Below, piece by piece: positions 9,613 through 57,357 of a stretch of 64,000 nt of DNA. Both the position numbers and the translations under genes were made by a program. Source of the stretch: Desmodus rotundus (taxonomy: Eukaryota > Chordata > Mammalia > Chiroptera > Phyllostomidae); NCBI RefSeq assembly GCF_022682495.2, contig NC_071397.1, forward strand, positions 3,749,082-3,813,081, given 5' to 3'. Below the pieces are notes generated by a model. It saw only the letters and a list, made by a program, of their open reading frames with translations. It did no database searches and had not been told where the DNA came from. The stretch's first letter is position 1, and each line of letters opens with the position of its first letter.

Positions 9613-10650
9613 ATGTGGAGACTTTGTGCTGAGTCCCACTCTTAGTGCTGAAATGGCCCAACCTGAAGCTGAAGAAGCTGCCCTGGGTGCACATGCCCTC
9701 AGCCATGACCGTGCATGCTATGGTGGCGGCATCTTACTTCCTCATCACTGGAGGAATAATTTATAATGTTATCGTTGGACCCCTACATGTTGGCTCCATG
9801 ACTGATGAACATGGGCATCAGAGACCAGCAGTTTTCTTGGTCTACAGAGTAATGGACAATATATTATGGGAGGACTTGCATCCAGCTTCCTGTCTACAAT
9901 GGGAGGCGTAGGTTTCACAATCCTAGACCGATCCAATGCTCCAAACACTCCAAAACTCAGTGGATTTCTTGTTCTAGTCAGTGGGTTTGTCTGTGCCCTA
10001 CTGAGCTTTCCCACGGCTCGAGCATTCATGAGAATGAAACTGCCAGGCTCTCTGGTGGGTTAGAGAGCCTTTTGCAAAGACATCTGTGGATGCGGGATTT
10101 GTTCCTGTTGATGACGTTTTAAAGGATGCACCAATCCTCTGATATGAAATATGGGAAAGGATGCGAGCAGCAGAAAAGAAGCATCTTGTAGACAACATGG
10201 GGCACATATTAAAGCTTGGACTAAAGTATCTTCTTGGTGTCAAAGAGACAAGCTTATTACAGCGTTTTTTCCTGCTGACCTACACCTAACACTAATACAA
10301 CAATGATGCTCAGTGACATGTTCTTCTCAGTTTTTAATTTCTTAAAGAAAATATACTCCATTTCTACAACTGTAATATTGAATAGAGTGATTATTTTTTT
10401 TACAACTCTTTTAACACATTTTGGAGATAACATTTCTGAATTTCAGAAATTAATGTAAAATCAGGAAGCAAGATCCTATAAGCCGAGAACTCTGGACAGC
10501 TGATGAGCTTTGCCTATGGTGCTCTGCCTTTAAACAGAGCGCGTGACTCTGTTTACACCATTATTTCAGATGTGCATGTAAGACTTTCCTGAACAATAAG
10601 ATGTATGAAGGGAGCAGAAATAAATAATGTTTCTTATTTAAAAATAAAAG
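9613..10650 (+). pseudogene. OSTC processed pseudogene
   Basis: An intronless copy of the mRNA for OSTC, a small membrane subunit of the ER oligosaccharyltransferase. Recognisable blocks are [59 protein letters not shown] and FMRMKLPG before a stop at 10061-10063. The normal gene has several introns and none are here, so it arose by retroposition. The start region is shifted by an inserted base (ATGTGGAGACTTTG) and soon meets TAG. A one-base deletion near 9847-9850 breaks the frame again. The copied 3' UTR continues to about 10650 (AGCAGAAATAAATAATG). It cannot make full-length OSTC. Two open segments (9645-9911 and 9866-10063) remain. Confidence 0.92.
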
Positions 10651-11279
10651 ATCACCTTTTTTCTCCTTGGCTCCTGATATCGGGGTTTTGAGTGATTTTT
10701 ACTTTTTGTAACTTTCATGAATTTTCCTAGTTCTCTACACTAACCATCTACTTGCCTATGAAATCTGGAGAAAGATGTATGTTTTGAAAGGGGGGGGAAG
10801 AAATATGCAACAAAAACATAAACAAGAAGAGAAAGACATTGTATCAAACAAAAAGCATGTATTAAGGTCTGAGAAATCCCATAAGGAACACGTATGTTGT
10901 AGTTGCTTCTGTTATCAACCTGCATTGCAAATATATATATATAATGTATTTATAAATAACTATACTATAATAATGTACTTATAGATATAAATACAAATGT
11001 ATATAATGTATTTATAAATAATTATAAAATAATGCATTTATAAATAACATATATTTAAATACCATGCATATTTACTTACGTGGAAATATCTCACTGTTTT
11101 CCAGGGCAGGGGCCCTGACCTTGTTACCTCTGTGGCGCTTGCTTAGGGAAGCTATCCTCCAACATAGGGTTTAGCACACAGTAGACTCTTAGTAACTGTT
11201 TATTGAAAGATAGGAACTAGAAACCAGTGACCTGAAGATAAAATCAGAAGAGGCTTTGCTGGCCTCTTTGCAGGATTAG
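10651..11279. other. Intergenic, AT-rich tandem-like tract
   Basis: Between about 10926 and 11065 a unit like AATGTATTTATAAATAA recurs several times with variation, forming an AT-rich minisatellite-like block. A MIR-like tail lies at about 11125-11210 ('TTTAGCACACAGTAGACTCTTAGTAACTG'). No gene is seen. Confidence 0.55.
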
Positions 11280-23201
<11,922 letters not shown>

Positions 23202-23861
23202 GGCAGCTGAGGGGTCGGTGAGTAATTCCACTGGTGGGGGGGTCTGCACGACCTTGGACGGGCTGTGGCTTCTGCTTCCTTACCTAATCATCGGGTGGAA
23301 TGACTCATGAGACTGAGCTGTAGGGGCTTCGAGGTGGCCTGAGGATGACCTAGGGAACAGGAGGAGCTAGCTGGCATCTGAGCCTTTCACTGAGGGGCGA
23401 ACAGGAACGCTTTAGTTTTACTGGTGTCCTGAGAAGTGGAAAAAGAACAGGGAGAGAAGAAAGAATTTAAAACAGGCAAGATAAACTCATCTTTCTGTGG
23501 AGTTTGGCAAAAAAGAACAACTTTTCGAACTCATTACTGTCATTTGGATCCTGATTTTCAGAAAGAATTTGAAGTGATTTGTAAGACATACACTAGAAGA
23601 ACCTAACAAAATAGAAAACAAAAGCCATAAGAGGAAAACAAGTATTCCAGAAAGCGAGGCTAATAGAGTTACTGTACTGAGTTATTAAGTTCAGCCCTAT
23701 GCTTCCTGATAGCTGAGGCAAAAAGAAAAACACGATTTAAGCAGTTTTAATGTATGGTTGCGAAGGAAGTACAGCATATTAATATCCTCATTGCCTTTTA
23801 AGTTTTCAAAATGTGATTGAACAAGAAAATTAAGGAATGCATTTAAAAAAAAAAAGAAAGA

Positions 23862-24098
23862 AAAGCCCAGCACAGCCCTGGCCGGCACCGCTCTGTTGGG
23901 TGTTGTACCGTAAAGCAAAGGGTCGCCAGTTCAATTCCGGTCGGGGCACATGCCTGGGTTGCCAGCCTGGTCCCCAGTTGGGGCGCATGAGGAAGGAAAC
24001 CGATCAATCTTTCTCTCCCTCTTTTTCTCTCTACCTGCCCCTCTCTATAAATAAATAAAATCTTAAAAACAAAAAAGGAAAAGTAAAGCCCAGGACAG
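23862..24098 (+). repeat. VES SINE with target-site duplication
   Basis: The element at 23876-24084 is flanked by AAAGCCCAGCACAG (23862-23875) and AAAGCCCAGGACAG (24085-24098), 13 of 14 matching. The B box reads AGTTCAATTCC, one change or more from consensus. Confidence 0.9.
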
Positions 24099-24284
24099 TA
24101 TCAGCTCTTTAATAGCTGTCATTGATTAAGGATTTACATACCGCAGGCCAGGCACTTTGTGTGGGTAGGGAGGAATATCTCACTATAAACTGTTTACAGT
24201 TTTGCAAATTAACTTCCAATCTGTGACCACATAGATGGAATAATTATAAATCAGCATTGCAGCTCCCACCCCCCACCAAAGATG

Positions 24285-24440
24285 TTTCTCAGACTTTAAT
24301 AAGCACACAAGGAGCTGGGATTCTTGTTGAAGTGCAGGCTCTGACTCCGCAGGGTGGGGCCCAGACACTGCATCCTAGCCAGTTCTCCAGCGATGGGTGC
24401 TGGAATTGGGGGCCCCCTTTGAGTAGCAAACTATTAGAAT
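24285..24440. repeat. MER5-like hAT/Charlie remnant
   Basis: 'TTTCTCAGACTTTAATAAGCACACAAGGAGCTGGGATTCTTG' and 'AGGGTGGGGCCCAGACACTGCATCC' resemble the MER5A type of short DNA transposon. It is old and diverged. Confidence 0.5.
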
Positions 24441-26924
24441 ATAGGTATCTCCCCAATGTTCATCATGGAAGTCTTTTAAAAGCTGCCAACTCCAGAGCAC
24501 TGGTGTGCCATTTAATTGTTAAACCGGACCTTGGCTAGTAGCCATTTTGGATCGCTGCCATAGATAACTTTCTGATAGATTCTGGAGTGGAATTACTGAG
24601 TTCCCCCTTTTTTTGCTCTCTATTTTATTTACATTATAATGGACATGATTTTTTTTTCTTGAGGGACATTGAGTACTCTCTTATACACTAGTGAGGAAGA
24701 TTGCATGCCTGGGGGGAAATGAATCAAAATGTGAGCATCCATGGAGAAGTTTTTCGTTTTTATTGGCTTTTAAAGTATCAAATTTTATCATCTTAAACTC
24801 TTTTGCTGTTTTTAAAAATATCACAGGTCACCTATTTCCCTGACCCTGGAAAATGAGGGAATGGTATTCTTCACAGATGAAACTACTTCCTGCCCAGCAT
24901 CCCTGTCCCCAGCTGCTAGAGCAAGTCCCGAAGCCCTCGCTGCGGGACTGGAACCTGGAGCGCTCCGGAGCCGGGGCCGCCTACTGTCTACAGAAAACCG
25001 TCAGGTGAAGCAGAAGTGCAGTGACCCCCGTCAACGATATGCAGACACAGGTCCCTCTCTCCTGCCTGGGGACCCAAGTTCTCTTCCTATCCCTTCATAT
25101 CTGCAAATCGCATTTCCCTCTTGAGGCCTCCTCTGCGGAAGGAGAAGGCGGAATGAGTCTGCATCTGGGGCCCTGCAGGTCTGAGACTCCCGCAGCCCCA
25201 TCCACCAAGGACACGTCCTTTGAAGGCACACCAAAGACCGCCACCGGCTCTGCGGGGCGTCTGAACAAGAGGCAGCTAAGCAAGGTGGATCATTTCAGGC
25301 TGAGGTTTAGGGGTTCCTTTGCTTCTCCTTCCTCACATTTTGTTTTTGTTATAGATGCTCGGAGGTGGGTAAGGAAGAGAGAAGCCACCAGAACCTGAAT
25401 CCATCAGGAAGTCTAATAAAGATTGGGTGAACATAGAGTGTAAAAACTTGAGAGTAAATTGACTTTTTTCCCTTTGGAACCCCAAATCACACCTCTGTAT
25501 AATGCCCTCACTGACCTAGTCAGAACTGGCTGCCAGATTCAGAAATCTGTTACATGTGTTCAAGTAATTTGTTAATAGTAATTGAAAACATTTCTTGTAA
25601 AACACTTCGGATTTGGCACACTAAACGGTGAGTCTTTGCCAGCACCCAGAGGGGAACTCAGTTTGGATAATACGGCATTGTAGCAAATGCAAGACGATTC
25701 GGTCTTCAGGCCATTCCCTACCTGGGGACGGTGGGTAGTGACAGGGACTTGGTGACTCTGCTGTGAATGGCCCTGAGGAACAGGTGTCTCCTGGTCTTCA
25801 GGCATTTACTCAGGAAAGGACAAACGTGGGCGCTGTTCCCTCACAGGTGAGAGGGGGTAGATGCTGAACAGAGCTTTAATGGATCTTGTTGTAGCCTGAC
25901 CTGGCAGCAGTCAGGGACATGGCACACAGTAGGTGTCTTACTCTGGGGCCGTAGGACATGACGTTTTAACCAACGCCCTCGGACCATGTGTCCATTTCTG
26001 CTCCCGTTCGGATGGGTGAGGAACGAGAGCCTCCCAGCACTGTCCCGGTTGCCGGTGGGAACTTTCAGAATGCACTGTAATAACCGTATTCATATCTTTT
26101 TTTTCAAAAGCGGCTCAGTGAGTTTATTGTATTTTTCCCATTACCATGTGTCACCCTTGTACTCACTCCTCTCCGCCCCACAGTCGCCACACTTGTCCCT
26201 GCCCGCCCATGAGTCTGTTCGTATTTTCTTGTGCTGATAAGGTTATTTCAGAGCCAGGCACCTACTTTATGCAAGCTTGATGAACAGCAGAATTTCACAA
26301 GTTCTGTAGCTTATGAGTTTCTAGCTATATTTGTTCATTTATTTACTTTTTATAGGAGGCAAGAAATAAAAACATTTCTGAAAGCCTCTATGCTGTCAAA
26401 ATATTTCTCACTGAAATGGCAACTATGGTGATTCACAGAAGCTTCTGGAGGCTTCAGGTGCACCTGCCAACAGCTTGCGTTGCTCTCCCTGGGAACAGTG
26501 AGCTGCTCCAGTGCTGGGCAGCGGTATGTATGCAAAGGAGGCACCACCCAGCGGCGCCCCTTCAGCTTTATGATCAAGGAAACTCGAATTCAACCTGTCC
26601 ACTAACAGTAATGATTTTTGTCGATACCTAGTAAGTGCCTCTCAGCTCTCTCAAGCGGCTTTACCTTTAAATAAATTCTTAACGGGCACCTCACATCTCA
26701 CCTTTGGAAGTATATGGAAAGCCAATAAAACCAGCACTCCTAACCACCTTGCCTTCCTTCCTCACTCACTTCTGGCTTGCCGGTCTTGGGCTGGGGGCTA
26801 GGGATGGTTGTGATGCCCAAGTCTCATCAACAATGACCAAGCCTGAGCAGATATGGCTCACAGAGGAAGGGCTAGTCATTTACACCTGAAACGTGAACTG
26901 GAAGGATACCCCAAATACTTTCAT

Positions 26925-27320
26925 TGCCTTACATCCCTGTACTAACCGTTGCTGCATAACAAGTTACCCAGAACTCAGTGGCTTGAACACATTTCAGTGT
27001 CTGTGGGTTGGGATCCGGCAAGTCTCAGCCAAGCGTCTCTACCTGTCTCTCACAGGGCTGCGATTAGGACGTGGCGTGTGCTCCCGAGCCCAGTGGTAAC
27101 TCACACAGCACCTTGCTGCCCCAGAGCCAGGGCTCCGAGGTGAGCCCACAGGGTGCACGCAGAAGCCACAGCCCTTGTGTGTCCCAATCTCAGAAGTGAC
27201 ATCCCACCATGCTTGCCATCACCTTGTCAGGACGAAGCCCACATTCAAGGCGAGGGGGCTACAAGTGTACTTACACAAGTGTGTGAATGACAGGGTGGGG
27301 ATCACTGGGGTCCTGTTAAA
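26925..27320 (+). repeat. Ancient interspersed repeat, class not assigned
   Basis: 'GTTGCTGCATAACAAGTTACCCAGAACTCAGTGGCTTGAACAC' and 'GTGTGTGAATGACAGGGTGGGGATCACTGGGG' are blocks of a widespread mammalian repeat that also appears at 14610-14880. Confidence 0.65.
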
Positions 27321-28338
27321 GGTTGTTTTTCAAATAACTTTATTTTCTGTGTCTAATTAACTCCTCTGATTTTCTGCTGGAATGGGCACTTACCAGAACG
27401 TTTTATTGGAACAAGTGTTAGATCCTCATAACCTCACATGCTGCTGGTGGATATGTTTGTTTTACAATAAAGTTGCGGAAGATGAAAGAAGGGCCCTAAC
27501 CCTCAAAACTCTCCACTTCCGTTATCTAACCTCAAGAGGATTTACAGTAGGGCCCACTAATTCCCCACAGTGACCGTGCCTTCCTCTATGTTTAACAAAT
27601 CCAAAGCTACCAATGCAAATCTTAGGGGCGTAACTTCGAAGAACACAGCTCGAATCGTAGGCAGCCGACGTATCTTCTGTAACACAGTGCAGCCCTGCCA
27701 ATTGGAGGACACAGCTTGTTACTGTATTAAAACGGGCAAAAGCTAGATCTGAATTACAGATGTGAGAGCAGATTGTGATAAAAGTGAACTCAGGAGAAAA
27801 TAAAATCAAGCCGATCACCTCCCTTTGTAAGGAATGCCACAGTGGGCAATGGAACTAGGTACTAATGTAAACTCGCTTAATTCCAACTTTTAACACTGAC
27901 TGTGACCTCAAGTTTTCTGGCTTTTACACTGGGGTATTTCTGATTTCGTGACTGGGTGTGGATTAGTATCTGTGCAAAGAGTTTAAGAAAAACGCCTATC
28001 GTACATTTCGTTGTAATCACATGTATTTTTTAATCACAACTCTTACAGACAAGACAGTAGCAGTGAGATTCCTCCTCAGCAGGGCCGAAGGACCCCATGT
28101 TATCTCTGAATGCTGTGGAAGACCGAAGGGCTGTCACCAATGCCTCGGTAACTCCAAAGGCACCAAATTGGTGGGCAAAATACAAAGCTTCTTTGGTGTT
28201 AAAAGACCTGATTTTGGGAGCAAATAAAAGTTGATTATCAATAAATCACCAATTTTCTATGCTACAGTAGTCTAAAAGCAAATCATTTGCCTTGTAAGGT
28301 CAACATGGAACTCTACAGGCTTCAAAAATGAAAGAATG

Positions 28339-28497
28339 GCCCTGGCTGGGATGGTCTAGTTGGTTGGAACGTCGTTCCACAGACTGAATGGTTGCGGGTT
28401 CAACCCCCAGGTCAAGGCGCATCCGAGAAGGCAACCTGTCACTGTTTCCCTCTCTCTGAAAGCAATGAAATCATGTCCTTGAGTGAGGATTAAAAAA
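28339..28497 (+). repeat. VES SINE, internally deleted
   Basis: The head GCCCTGGCTGGGATGGTCTAGTTGG and the tail 'ATGTCCTTGAGTGAGGAT' are present, but the middle (the GGGCACATGCCTGGG body) is largely missing. It is about 50-60 bases shorter than other copies. Confidence 0.85.
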
Positions 28498-29699
28498 GTG
28501 AGGGGAGGGGAAGAACGGGCAGTAATGAAATCTTTTTGTTACCCCGAGTGACTAAACGGTTTCCCTGTGGACATGCGGGCAGATGGAAAGTTAAGAGGGG
28601 CTGTAACCCCGCCCCAGGTTGCTGGTTCTTTAGGGACAGCGATGATAAGTTCTCCAAGGATAGCACTTAAGTTTTCCCAAACCCTCTGAACTCTGTGTCC
28701 ACATGTTTAACACGAAGTTAGATTGGTCAGTCTGTGGACATATTGGTCTGATAAATCCTGATTTAGTATTTTTAGGTAGTTTTAAAATAAAACAGGTTCC
28801 ATTATGGTCAACACCATAATATGAACACACTATGTCTTAAGCACAACGAAAACAAATGAACCAGAACAGTTTACGTAGTTCAGGGATGGGGAAGGGCTTT
28901 CTATGAGTAACACTAAAAAAACCCAGAAATAAAAATGAAAAGCAAAGACTAGAAAACATGACAGAAAAAGACAAAAATGCATTGCCAAGTCACCAAATAG
29001 GGAAGCACACCAAAAGCAAGCTGGGTAACCTGGGTAAATCACCAAAAAAGTGCAAACGGGCAGTAAAATCCATGAAAGAAGTTTCTGCCTTCACTAGTGA
29101 CCCAATATGAAAATTACTGCGAGACACTCCCTTTTGTGGGCAAACTGGCTATTAGGAACAAAATGAGCAAGGTTACAATGGGCCCTTTCAAACACTCTTG
29201 GTCACAGGGACGGAGCCCAACTCTCCTCTACGTAAGTCAGGCAGCACTTATTAAAAGCCCCAATAAAACGTGCCTACGCTCTGGCCCAGCCATTGCATCT
29301 GAGAATTTACAAGGAGTGAATCGGACAAGCGTACGAAACCTGTGTGCACGTGTTCACCATGCCAGTGCCTTAGCCCGAGTTCACACACCTTTGCCATTCT
29401 GCACACGCAACGATTGTAACCTGTGGGGGGGGGGGGCACACACCCAAAATATTCTGGGACAAATGCTGCCAGATGTAGGGAATAAGAATGCTCTCAGAAT
29501 TTCCCAAAATGTACTGTTAGTCCACCCCAACCCCAATTTAAGACACGAGAAACACTACACAGCCTTCAAGATAGCGCGTGTTCAGGCTGTACAGTTTTGC
29601 TGCGTATTTAACATAAAAAACCACACCGAACCAATCCCTTCTAATCTGAAGCGTGGGCCAAACCAAGCTGGGCAGTGAGTGAACACACAGCTTCTGATA

Positions 29700-32022
29700 A
29701 CATGTAGGTTATTAAATTGTTTATTGTATTGCATTTACAAAGAAAACAGACAATGCATCCAGTAGAAAGAATAAAAATGTATTCAGGATTTTATTTTGAA
29801 CTGACAGCAAATAGAAATCCTTCAGTGAGACCATGGCAATTCGACAGTATTATGATTAAGTTCAATAAAGGTACACGGGGTGCTTGGAAGATCAAATTCT
29901 ACAGCTGCCTCTCTCTATGCCTTCTAACTCATCTGGCTCCTTAAATGGTGGGGAAAGCCCTTATTTCATGAGAAATGGTTCCAAAATGAAGTTATAGGTT
30001 CTCCTACTAAAAGCTCTTTTCATGTCAATTGTTAAAATGGGGCCTTCTATTTGTGTTCTGGTTATTTCCCCTTAATATCATTCCCAGAATTCCTATAATT
30101 CCACAATTGTGATTTTACAGTGTAGAATTCAGTTCTGGTCTGCTATTGCTTTAGATGCGTGTGTGTGTGTGTACTGAGTATATTTACACATCACTGAAAA
30201 CCCAAAGTGGAGTAGAATTGCTGGAGAATTTTCCCTGCCGTTGTTTGATGCAATCTTTTTATTCTCTTTATTCTTGATAGGTGCATAGACAGCCTCACTT
30301 AAAATTCTTTCTATAGGAACATGTCTGATTTCAGGACTACCCAATCAAGGATCCGATGAATGGCCAGCCAGTTACTCAGGGTAATGTGTTTGAGTTAAAT
30401 GGATTGCATAATTGTACCACTTTTTCCTTTGCCACCATTGGTGGATGAACGACAGACTCTACATTCTAATTCCGGTATAGAAAGTTGGCTACCCAAGTCT
30501 CATTGGTAGCTTTGCTAGTAGAGCTTCAAGGTGCAGCTCCTTGGCCTTCTGTGAACCAGAGTCCTGTAGCCGCTTCTGGGGAATGCTGGTACCCCCAAGG
30601 CCCACCTGGTCCGAGCTGAATGAGCGGCTGTGACCCGTCATGCTCCTTTTGCTTTTCAATCTGACCCAAGGAATACGTAGTCTAGGGCAAGTCTAAGAGA
30701 CTCATCCTAAGATTCATAAAGCCTTTTCTTATTAAAAAAAAAAAAAGAAAAAGCCTCAAGTACATCTCAATCATCTCAAAATTGCAGTTAAAAACTTACA
30801 TTATACAAGGAAATAGCAGCAGAGAATGGCTAATGTTAAACCAATCAACAAAAAACCTAAAAACAAACACCCCCCCTCAAAATAATGAAAAATGAGAAGT
30901 GCCATCCCACCCCTCCCTCGGTTCTTTTAGCCTGGGATTTCACCTAGGACCTGAGGCCTCTGCGAAAATCAAAACAGCAAAGTCACAGAGGGAGACCGCT
31001 TTAGCGCTACAGTTTGGACAAGACAAAGTGGAAGCTGTAAATAAGTGTCTGGGGACCGCCTGAAAAAAAAAAAGAAGAACTCTAGACATTTTCTTCTTAG
31101 ATGGGAAACCTGAGGTCCAGATCTCCTTTCTAGAGTCAGCCTGCATTCCTCCATTATGGGGCAAGAAACACAAGTGGACTGAGTCAAGTGCCAGCCAGGG
31201 ATTAAAACAAAAACAAAACCAACACCACCCAAACAGCCGATCAAAATGACTGCTGTTAGGTTACAGGAGACACATAGGAAAGGACTGTTTGCAGAACATC
31301 TGAGGTTGTGAAGAAATTACTCGTCAATGGTTCTTGTTTTGGTTTCCATCAAAAATCAGACACAAGTTTCGAGGCTCTCAGAGTTATTAAAGAATGAAGA
31401 GAACACGACAGTATTTCAAACAGTGACAGAATGGTACCCAAATCTGGTGTTTAGACAGCTCATTTAAAAAAGTAGCTGGAAGTCGCAGGACAAAACATGA
31501 AGGCAGAGAACAGAAACAACCCAGGAAGATGATGCAGCCCAGACACAGCGTGGTTTAATGTCTCTGCCGTACAGAGAAGCAGCCCCTCCCCTCCTCACCC
31601 CGCGTGCCCACAGCAGGGTGCGCACTAGAAAATCAGACTCTCAGAGTCAGTGAGGAAAAGGGTGAGCTCATACATCTTCATAGCTCTTTTTAAAAAGGCT
31701 GCTTATAATTTAAAGGATGTCCTAATGGAAAGACAAGGGTACAGGGTGAGAGGCTGTTCCATATTTTAGTCCATTAGTCTTTGGCAAAGCCCAATCAAGG
31801 CCAAATTCACCTAGGATGCCCAATGGCTGTGGGGGGATCTCCACAGGGTCAAGTAAGCAAACCCAAATGAACATGTCAGATTAAAAAACAGAAACAAAAA
31901 CCCCCCTAGAAACCCTTGAAGGAAGAGCTTCACCCTGAACAGGGAGGGGGAAATGCTCGGAGGGGCGGGGCAGTGGGCTGGAGGGTCCGCCCGTGATCTC
32001 TGCTGCAGTGCTGGGCTGGGGC
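29700..32022 (-). other. SRPK1: SRPK1 3' UTR (inferred)
   Basis: About 2.3 kb between the SRPK1 stop and a minus-strand AATAAA at 29725-29720. The length fits the known long SRPK1 3' UTR. No strong transposon insertions lie inside, in contrast with the introns. It contains a short (GT)n at 30159-30172. The exact end is an inference. Other AATAAA-like sites on this strand (near 30258-30275) could give shorter forms. Confidence 0.6.
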
Positions 32023-56023
<24,001 letters not shown>

Positions 56024-57357
56024 TTATTCTTCAGGTATAAAAAGTTAGTGTTTGACTAAAAAAAAATCTAGCTGTCGGTATGCTTCAATAACTGAAATCA
56101 TCCAAGAAATGAAAAATTCTTATAGGTTGGTTTATCAATAAAACTATGGAAGGAAAAAGAAATTCTCCTTTAACTATAAAAGTTAATGTACCAAAACTTA
56201 ACCCTCAAAATGAAAATGTCAACATCTTAAACAACAGAGGAAACGGACGTCCTTCACGCTCTGTCGTTCACAAAACCGGTCTGACCCCAGTGCCGCCTCG
56301 GGTCCCTCCGTGTGAGCACTGGCGCACAGCAGGAACGCTTGAAGTCTAGTAGTACACAGAGCACAGCAGGGGTTTTAGTAGCGAGAGGTTGGTATCTTCC
56401 ATCTCTAGAAGCTTCTACATAAATTGGAAAATCAAAACATGAATACGTAATAATGACCTAGTGGCCAGACTTTGGTTTTACATAAGATTCTCCACCAAAG
56501 AAAAACCTGGATCCTTGAGGAAATGGCCAAATCCAGGGTGAACCTTGACGTGCCAACAGGAAAAATGTCAAGAAGAAATAGGATACCACTAGCCAAAGTT
56601 GAGAACATTTTAAAGAGTGAGGTTATAAATTAACTTAAAACTAAAAGTAGGATGAGTCCAAATAGATACTAAAGTAAGTATGTATTAGGAGGAGAGAAAT
56701 ATCTTCTTTAGAGAAAAAGTCATGTAATAAATATACAAAGTATGACAGAAATAGAAAATTGCCATTTTATAACAACTACAGTCATAACTGATTCAGGTTA
56801 AAAATCGGTGAGTACTAAAACTACTGAATGAAAGGCTGTTGGAAAAAATTGTCACAGTATCACCCCATGGACTGCTTAAGGGAAAAGGTCCATTTACCTT
56901 TACAGGGAAATCTGGAAATGGCTGCCCGAGACCTACTGATCAAAACTTAGCACCAATGATAAGCACAGATTTATGCCATGTGCCCTTTGAGAAGAACAAA
57001 AACATCTCCATGTAGTGCACTGACAAAAATGATTAACCTGAGTTTAACTATGAGGACACAATTAGACAAATCCAAATCAAGAGACAAAACAACTGGCCTG
57101 AATTCCTAACAAGTCAATGCCCTGAAAAGTAAGAACTGTTCTAAAGATTAAACGGACATGACTATCTCAGGGAAACATAATCATAATTACAGTAAGATGC
57201 TTTCAAACTCACCAGAATGACTAAAATAAAAAGGCTAACATGACCAAATGTAGGTGAGTATGTGGAGCAATTAAAATTCTCATACCATGTTAGCAGAAGT
57301 GTAAAATGGTGCTACTACTTTGGAAAACTGGTTGGAATTAAATATACAGCTAGGAAC

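Larger units (their letters stand above)
23202..25440 (+). other. LHFPL5: LHFPL5 3' UTR / downstream flank
   Basis: Sequence after the LHFPL5 stop. It contains a VES SINE (23876-24084) and a MER5-like DNA element (about 24285-24440). An AATAAA at about 25416-25421 (TCTAATAAAGATTGGGTG) is a possible polyadenylation signal, but the true 3' end cannot be fixed from sequence alone. Confidence 0.4.
25441..29699. other. Intergenic DNA between LHFPL5 and SRPK1
   Basis: Mostly unrecognised sequence with an unassigned repeat (26925-27320) and a short VES SINE (28339-28497). A probable degraded LINE 3' region lies at about 29120-29600, where the order of 'TTAAAAGCCCCAATAAAACGTG', 'GGCCCAGCCATTGCATCTGAGAATTTAC' follows old L1 tails. 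This LINE region includes a chance 193-codon open frame (29097-29678). No conserved exon is seen. Confidence 0.5.

Noticed and set aside
25021..25398. 125-codon plus-strand open frame downstream of LHFPL5
   Set aside because: No domain, no splice context, and ordinary unique DNA. Nothing distinguishes it from a chance frame.
29097..29678. Longest open frame in the window (193 codons, plus strand)
   Set aside because: Its DNA follows the order of an old LINE 3' region. The protein has no domain or motif, and a G-run interrupts it. It is probably a chance open frame in a repeat-derived stretch.
31180..31205. GCCAGCCAGGG motif resembling the end of a minus-strand VES SINE
   Set aside because: The preceding bases lack the SINE body, B box and tail, so it is a chance match within the SRPK1 3' UTR.
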